Positions 57,706-61,787 of a stretch of 61,787 nucleotides of DNA are shown here, piece by piece. The first letter of the stretch is position 1; each line of letters starts with the position of its first letter. The notes below the pieces were generated by a model. It had not been told where the DNA came from and searched no databases. It worked only from the letters and a program-made list of their open reading frames with translations. A program made the translations under genes and the position numbers. Source of the DNA: Lachnospiraceae bacterium (GTDB taxonomy: Bacteria > Bacillota > Clostridia > Lachnospirales > Lachnospiraceae). Where the stretch lies: positions 1-61,787 of the forward strand of contig JAJQIL010000100.1 in the NCBI GenBank assembly GCA_021199235.1, in the 5' to 3' direction.

Positions 57706-59871
57706 ATGAAAATGAAATTTCATCATTGGAAAGTGATTGCCGTATGTCTGATGCTCTATGACATCGTTGCCATCATTTTTTCTTATTTCTTCGGGCTGTG
57801 GCTCCGGTTTGACTTTCAGTATTCAGGAATCCCAACGGAATACATGTCGGCATTCGTCCGCTTCCTTCCCTGGTATCTGATCCTGACGGTGGCTTTCTTC
57901 TGGTACATGCAGATGTACCGCAGCATCTGGCGCTTTGCCGGGGTGCATGAGCTGGTGCGGTACGGGGCGGCTTCCCTGATCGCGTCCATCGCCCACAGCA
58001 TACTGATCACAGTGATCTTCAGACGGATGCCCTTTTCCTATTATATCGTGGGCGCCGTCATGCAGCTGATTCTGGTCGTCGGTATCCGCTTTTCCTACCG
58101 TTTTTACACTGAGGCCTTCCCCAAAAAAGAAACCGCGGAGGGCAACACAGGCACCGAGCGGGTCATGATCATCGGCGCGGGCGCGGCCGGCAGGAACGTC
58201 GTGCGGGAGCTACTCCGCTCGGAGAAGATGAACTGCACGCCCTGCTGCATCATCGACGACAACTCGAACAAATGGAACCGTTTCATCGACGGTGTGCCGG
58301 TAGTCGGCGGCAGGGACAGCATCCTTGAAAACGCGGAGAAATACCACGTAAACCAGATCTACTTCTGCATCCCAACAGCCACCGCAAAGGACAAAAAGGC
58401 GATCCTCGATATCTGCAAGGAGACCGGCTGCCGCCTGAAGAGCCTGCCGGGTATCTACCAGCTTGCTAATGATGAGGTACTTGTCAGCAAGCTGAAATCC
58501 GTAGCAGTCGAAGACCTGCTCGGCCGGGAGCCGATCCGGGTCGATATGGAAGGCATCTACCAGTACATACAGGGCAAGACCATCCTCGTCACCGGGGGCG
58601 GCGGTTCCATCGGCAGCGAGCTTTGCCGTCAGATCGCCGGGCATCAGCCGAAAAAGCTCATCATCTTCGACATCTACGAGAACACCACCTACGCCATCGA
58701 GCTGGAGCTGCGGGAGAAATACCCCGACCTCGACCTGACCGTGCTGATCGGCTCCGTGCGCGACAGCCGCAGGATCAACCAGGTGTTTGAACTGTACTAC
58801 CCCGACATCGTCTACCATGCGGCAGCCCACAAGCACGTGCCGCTGATGGAATACAGCCCGAACGAGGCCATCAAGAACAACGTCATCGGCACCTACAAGA
58901 CCGCGTACGCCGCGCTTACGCACGGCACGCAGCGTTTCGTGCTGATCAGCACCGACAAGGCCGTCAACCCGACCAACATCATGGGCGCGTCCAAACGCCT
59001 CTGCGAGATGGTCATCCAGAGCATGGACGCCGTCAGCAAGAGCGGACGCATCGACCTGCTGCCCTTCGTGCACGCGCACAAGGACAAGGTGATCGACGGG
59101 CAGAAAGCGCTGGATCCGGTCGACCATATGGCAGTGTATGGCGGCGACAACAAGGATGGCTGTGTACAGGACAGCAGAGATGAACAGCAATGTGGGAATA
59201 CGCGGGCAGAAAGTTTCGCGCATGAAAACAGGAATGCGCTGGCGGAAAGTTTCGCGCACGAAAACAGGAATACGCGGGCGGAAAGCTCCTCGCATGAAAA
59301 GCTGAAGATCGAGAGCGTCAAGAATAAGGAGCGCACCGGCACCCAGTTCGTCGCGGTCCGTTTCGGCAACGTCCTCGGCAGCAATGGTTCCGTCATCCCG
59401 CGATTCCAGAAGCAGATTGAAGCGGGCGGGCCGGTCACCGTGACCCATCCGGATATCACAAGATATTTCATGACCATTCCCGAGGCGGTCAGCCTCGTCC
59501 TGCAGGCCGGCACCTATGCCTGGGGCGGCGAGATCTTCGTCCTCGACATGGGCGAGCCGGTCAAGATCGACACCCTCGCCAGAAATCTCATACAGCTTTC
59601 CGGCTACAAGCCTGATGAGGATATATCTGTGCAATATACAGGTTTGCGGCCTGGTGAGAAATTGTATGAGGAAAAATTAATGGCAGAGGAGGGCATCAAA
59701 AAGACCGACAACGAGCTCATCTACATTGGCAAGCCGATCCCCTTCGAGGTGGAAGAATTTTTAAAGCAGCTCGAAGAGCTGGCAAACGCAAGCTATGAAA
59801 ACGACGCCGATATCGTAAAGATGGTCGAAAAAATCGTGCCGACCTTCCATCCGGTGGGAGAGAAGCCGTAA
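57706..59871 (+). CDS. CapD-like nucleoside-diphosphate-sugar epimerase/dehydratase (membrane)
   Basis: Four N-terminal membrane helices (about residues 10-125) precede a CoA-binding/Rossmann-like region (VMIIGAGAAGRNVVRELL) and an extended SDR domain. The latter has ILVTGGGGSIGSELCRQI (near 292), HAAAHKHVPLMEYSP, and STDKAVNPTNIMGASKR. Such proteins modify UDP-GlcNAc-type sugars at the start of capsule or glycan synthesis. At 721 aa it is about 100 longer than usual because of an insertion at about 450-550 containing three 12-aa repeats. ATG 57706 has a weak ribosome site. It may open a polysaccharide locus, but no further glycan gene is in the window. Confidence 0.9.
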   Translation: MKMKFHHWKVIAVCLMLYDIVAIIFSYFFGLWLRFDFQYSGIPTEYMSAFVRFLPWYLILTVAFFWYMQMYRSIWRFAGVHELVRYGAASLIASIAHSILITVIFRRMPFSYYIVGAVMQLILVVGIRFSYRFYTEAFPKKETAEGNTGTERVMIIGAGAAGRNVVRELLRSEKMNCTPCCIIDDNSNKWNRFIDGVPVVGGRDSILENAEKYHVNQIYFCIPTATAKDKKAILDICKETGCRLKSLPGIYQLANDEVLVSKLKSVAVEDLLGREPIRVDMEGIYQYIQGKTILVTGGGGSIGSELCRQIAGHQPKKLIIFDIYENTTYAIELELREKYPDLDLTVLIGSVRDSRRINQVFELYYPDIVYHAAAHKHVPLMEYSPNEAIKNNVIGTYKTAYAALTHGTQRFVLISTDKAVNPTNIMGASKRLCEMVIQSMDAVSKSGRIDLLPFVHAHKDKVIDGQKALDPVDHMAVYGGDNKDGCVQDSRDEQQCGNTRAESFAHENRNALAESFAHENRNTRAESSSHEKLKIESVKNKERTGTQFVAVRFGNVLGSNGSVIPRFQKQIEAGGPVTVTHPDITRYFMTIPEAVSLVLQAGTYAWGGEIFVLDMGEPVKIDTLARNLIQLSGYKPDEDISVQYTGLRPGEKLYEEKLMAEEGIKKTDNELIYIGKPIPFEVEEFLKQLEELANASYENDADIVKMVEKIVPTFHPVGEKP
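59195..59302 (+). repeat. Three 36-bp in-frame repeats inside the CapD-type gene
   Basis: Units begin at 59195, 59231 and 59267, encoding GNTRAESFAHEN, RNALAESFAHEN and RNTRAESSSHEK (about residues 497-532). They fall between the NTP-sugar domain's MIQSMDAV and AVRFGNVLGS segments. Copy number could vary by slippage without shifting the frame. Confidence 0.85.
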
Positions 59872-59895
59872 GGCGCACATGAAATCATCATCTGC

Positions 59896-59924
59896 TTGAG
59901 AATAACGAAGAGATATGCTATATT
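59896..59924 (+). promoter_or_regulatory. Promoter of the AAA-ATPase/nuclease gene
   Basis: TTGAGA (59896-59901), a 17-bp spacer, TATATT (59919-59924). The 5' leader of about 115 nt contains GGCCG-CCG-CGGCC and repeated AAAAAGGCCG. Confidence 0.6.
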
Positions 59925-60045
59925 GTAAATCAAAAAGGCCGACGGAGCCGTATCAAAAAGGCCGCCGCGGCCGAAAGTCGTATACGTAAATCATCGTATA
60001 GAAAGACAGCATCTGACCGTTGTTCCGAAAGCAGAGGTGAGCAGT

Positions 60046-61776
60046 GTGACCAGTAAAAAACGAATGCCGATCGGCATAGACGATTTTGCGAAAATCCGAA
60101 CAAATGATTTTTATTACGTCGATAAGACAGGGATGATAAAAGACCTCCTGAGCAACTGGGGAGAAGTGAATCTCTTCACCCGGCCCCGCCGTTTCGGCAA
60201 AAGTCTCAACATGAGCATGCTGCGGCATTTTTTTGAGACAGGAGCCGACAGGAGCCTTTTTGACGGTCTGGAAATATCAAAAGAATCAGAACTGTGCGAA
60301 AAGCACCAGGGACAGTACCCCGTGATAGCGATCAGCTTAAAGACCGCGCACGCAAACAACTACGAGAGGGCCCTGTCCGAACTGAGTACGGTCATCGGAA
60401 AAGAAGCCCTTCGCTTCCGATTCCTTCTGGAAAGCACCCGCCTGAACGACGAAGAAAAAGGATTATATCGCCAGCTGATCCGATATGATCAGGAACAGCA
60501 GGGCGTCTTTTCCTTTCCGGAAGCCGTAATCACAGCAAGTCTGAACACACTGTCCATGCTCCTGCGAAAACATTACGGGAAAAAAGTGATCATCCTGATA
60601 GACGAATATGATGTGCCGCTTGCAAAAGCAAACGAAAACGGATACTACCAGGAGATGGTCAGCATGATCCGGGCAATGTTTGATTCCGCGCTCAAGAGCA
60701 ACGAAAATCTGCAGTTCGCAGTCATGACAGGCTGCCTTCGGGTGTCAAAAGAAAGCATTTTCACGGGGCTGAACAATCTGAAACTCTACACACTGCTTGA
60801 CGCGGAATGCGATGAATATTTTGGCTTTACAGACGAAGAGGTCCGGCAGATGCTGGCAGCATATGATCTGGAAGAGTATTATGAGATTACAAAAGAATGG
60901 TACGACGGCTATCAGGTCGCCCGGGCAAATGTCTATAACCCATGGGATGTGATCAACTGGTGCAACCAGCTGCTGTCCAGCCCGGACAAAACGCCGAAAA
61001 GCTACTGGGCGAACTCCAGCGGAAATCAGGAGCTGCGCAGGTTTATCAGCCGCCTGGGGGATGACGTGACCAGGTCTCAGATCGAGCGCCTGCTCGCCGG
61101 ACAGACGGTACAGAAAAAAATAGAAGAACAGCTCACATACAACAATATGTACAGCTCCATAGAAAACATGTGGAGCCTGCTGTTTTCGACCGGCTATCTC
61201 ACACAGAGCGGGACTCCGTCCGGGAACCTTGTGCGACTTGCCATCCCGAACGCCGAAGTCCGGTTCATATTCAGCGAGTTTATCCTGAAGCTCTTCGAAA
61301 AAGAAGTCGCAAAGGATGGCGAGGAGGCAGACGCATTCTGCCGGGCATTAAAAAACGGCGATATCACAGAAGTAGAACGGCTGTTTACCAGATTTATGGA
61401 TAAAACCGTCAGCATCCGTGATACAGCGGTCAAAAAAGAGTTTAAAGAAAACTTTTATCATGGAATCCTGCTGGGAATCCTCTTTTACAAGAGCGGATGG
61501 TCCGTAGAATCCAACCGGGAGTCCGGCGGCGGCTACTTCGACATTGCAATCGAGATAGAGGACGAATCCATCGGCATCCTCATCGAAGTAAAGTACGCAG
61601 AGAATGAAAAATACAGCGAAGCGTGCGAGGAGGCCCTGCAGCAGATCGACGACAACAACTATATCGCCGAGCTGAGAGAAGACGACATGCAGACCATTTT
61701 AAAATATGGAATCGCCTGCTATAAGAAAAAATGGTTCTTCAGGAAATCTCGGAAAGAAAACGCCCTGAGCCCTTGA
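60046..61776 (+). CDS. AAA-ATPase-like protein with PD-(D/E)XK nuclease-like domain
   Basis: The 576-aa protein matches the AAA-ATPase_like plus PDDEXK family, multicopy in many gut anaerobes. MPIGIDDFAKIRTNDFYYVDKTGMI leads to the P-loop region RPRRFGKSLNMSML, then IILIDEYDVPLAKA (Walker B). The C-terminal nuclease-like segment has GGGYFDIAIE and ILIEVKYAE (D...ExK). Function is unknown; mobile-element or defence roles have been suggested for the superfamily. I chose GTG 60046, 8 nt after AGAGG; GTG 60037 overlaps that site. It ends just before the window edge. Confidence 0.88.
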   Translation: MTSKKRMPIGIDDFAKIRTNDFYYVDKTGMIKDLLSNWGEVNLFTRPRRFGKSLNMSMLRHFFETGADRSLFDGLEISKESELCEKHQGQYPVIAISLKTAHANNYERALSELSTVIGKEALRFRFLLESTRLNDEEKGLYRQLIRYDQEQQGVFSFPEAVITASLNTLSMLLRKHYGKKVIILIDEYDVPLAKANENGYYQEMVSMIRAMFDSALKSNENLQFAVMTGCLRVSKESIFTGLNNLKLYTLLDAECDEYFGFTDEEVRQMLAAYDLEEYYEITKEWYDGYQVARANVYNPWDVINWCNQLLSSPDKTPKSYWANSSGNQELRRFISRLGDDVTRSQIERLLAGQTVQKKIEEQLTYNNMYSSIENMWSLLFSTGYLTQSGTPSGNLVRLAIPNAEVRFIFSEFILKLFEKEVAKDGEEADAFCRALKNGDITEVERLFTRFMDKTVSIRDTAVKKEFKENFYHGILLGILFYKSGWSVESNRESGGGYFDIAIEIEDESIGILIEVKYAENEKYSEACEEALQQIDDNNYIAELREDDMQTILKYGIACYKKKWFFRKSRKENALSP

Positions 61777-61787
61777 TTTTACTGTGT

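Noticed and set aside
58210-59634. 474-codon antisense frame inside the CapD-type gene
   Set aside because: Mirror frame caused by G+C-rich third positions; the forward strand has clear SDR motifs.

Overview
The window looks like a core chromosomal segment of an anaerobic, spore-forming Clostridia member, most likely Lachnospiraceae. Reasons: roughly half G+C; the gene string yceD-rpmF-plsX-acpP-rnc-smc-ftsY; sporulation genes yqfC/yqfD beside phoH-ybeY; DUF6062, DUF3048 and TmcAL genes; AGGAGG ribosome sites; near-consensus sigma-A promoters. The species cannot be named from sequence alone.

Layout. 0-3 kb: tRNA-Leu(CAA), a possible small transcript, an AT-rich PBECR-type toxin-like nuclease, a Gly-rich TPM-like membrane protein and a DUF6062 protein. 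3-12 kb: two secreted SH3-VanX-like peptidases flanking an anti-sigma-like gene, polA and coaE, then a secreted fibronectin-like/transglutaminase protein. 12-18 kb: WalJ/YycJ hydrolase, ACT protein, UPF0210 protein, a small unknown gene behind a repeat-bearing promoter, CyuA-like desulfidase, tmcAL. 18-33.9 kb: a second transglutaminase protein behind a multi-hairpin leader, ackA, then the housekeeping block through ftsY, ilvA, a NYN protein and the sporulation/RNA block yqfC-yqfD-phoH-ybeY. yqfD is split by a -1 shift at a U-rich slippery heptamer. 33.9-44 kb: DUF3048 lipoprotein-like gene, SpoVB/MurJ-type flippase, ynzC-like gene, 5-formyl-THF cyclo-ligase, GH42 beta-galactosidase, YczE-like membrane protein, miaB, GGDEF cyclase.

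44-55 kb is the most coherent metabolic region. A leftward operon carries a D-amino-acid transaminase, 5-oxoprolinase subunits PxpB, PxpC and PxpA, and the two halves of a D-glutamate cyclase (DUF1445 and DUF4392) as separate genes. Divergent from it is a branched-chain-type ABC transporter (livKHMGF) followed by a cytidylate-kinase-like gene. Each direction starts with a near-perfect promoter followed within about 60 nt by an intrinsic terminator, suggesting paired attenuation. The transporter's binding-protein gene has an in-frame TAG at codon 246.

55-61.8 kb: a tyrosine recombinase sits between 22-bp inverted repeats, with internal 25-bp direct repeats, just upstream of a CapD-type polysaccharide gene that carries a 36-bp repeat insertion. 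It could be a compact mobile element or a self-encoded invertible switch. An AAA-ATPase/PD-(D/E)XK protein closes the window.

A dispersed hairpin repeat with a compensatory base change links the 18.4 and 40.3 kb intergenic regions; another module of the 18.4 kb array recurs at 3.25 kb.
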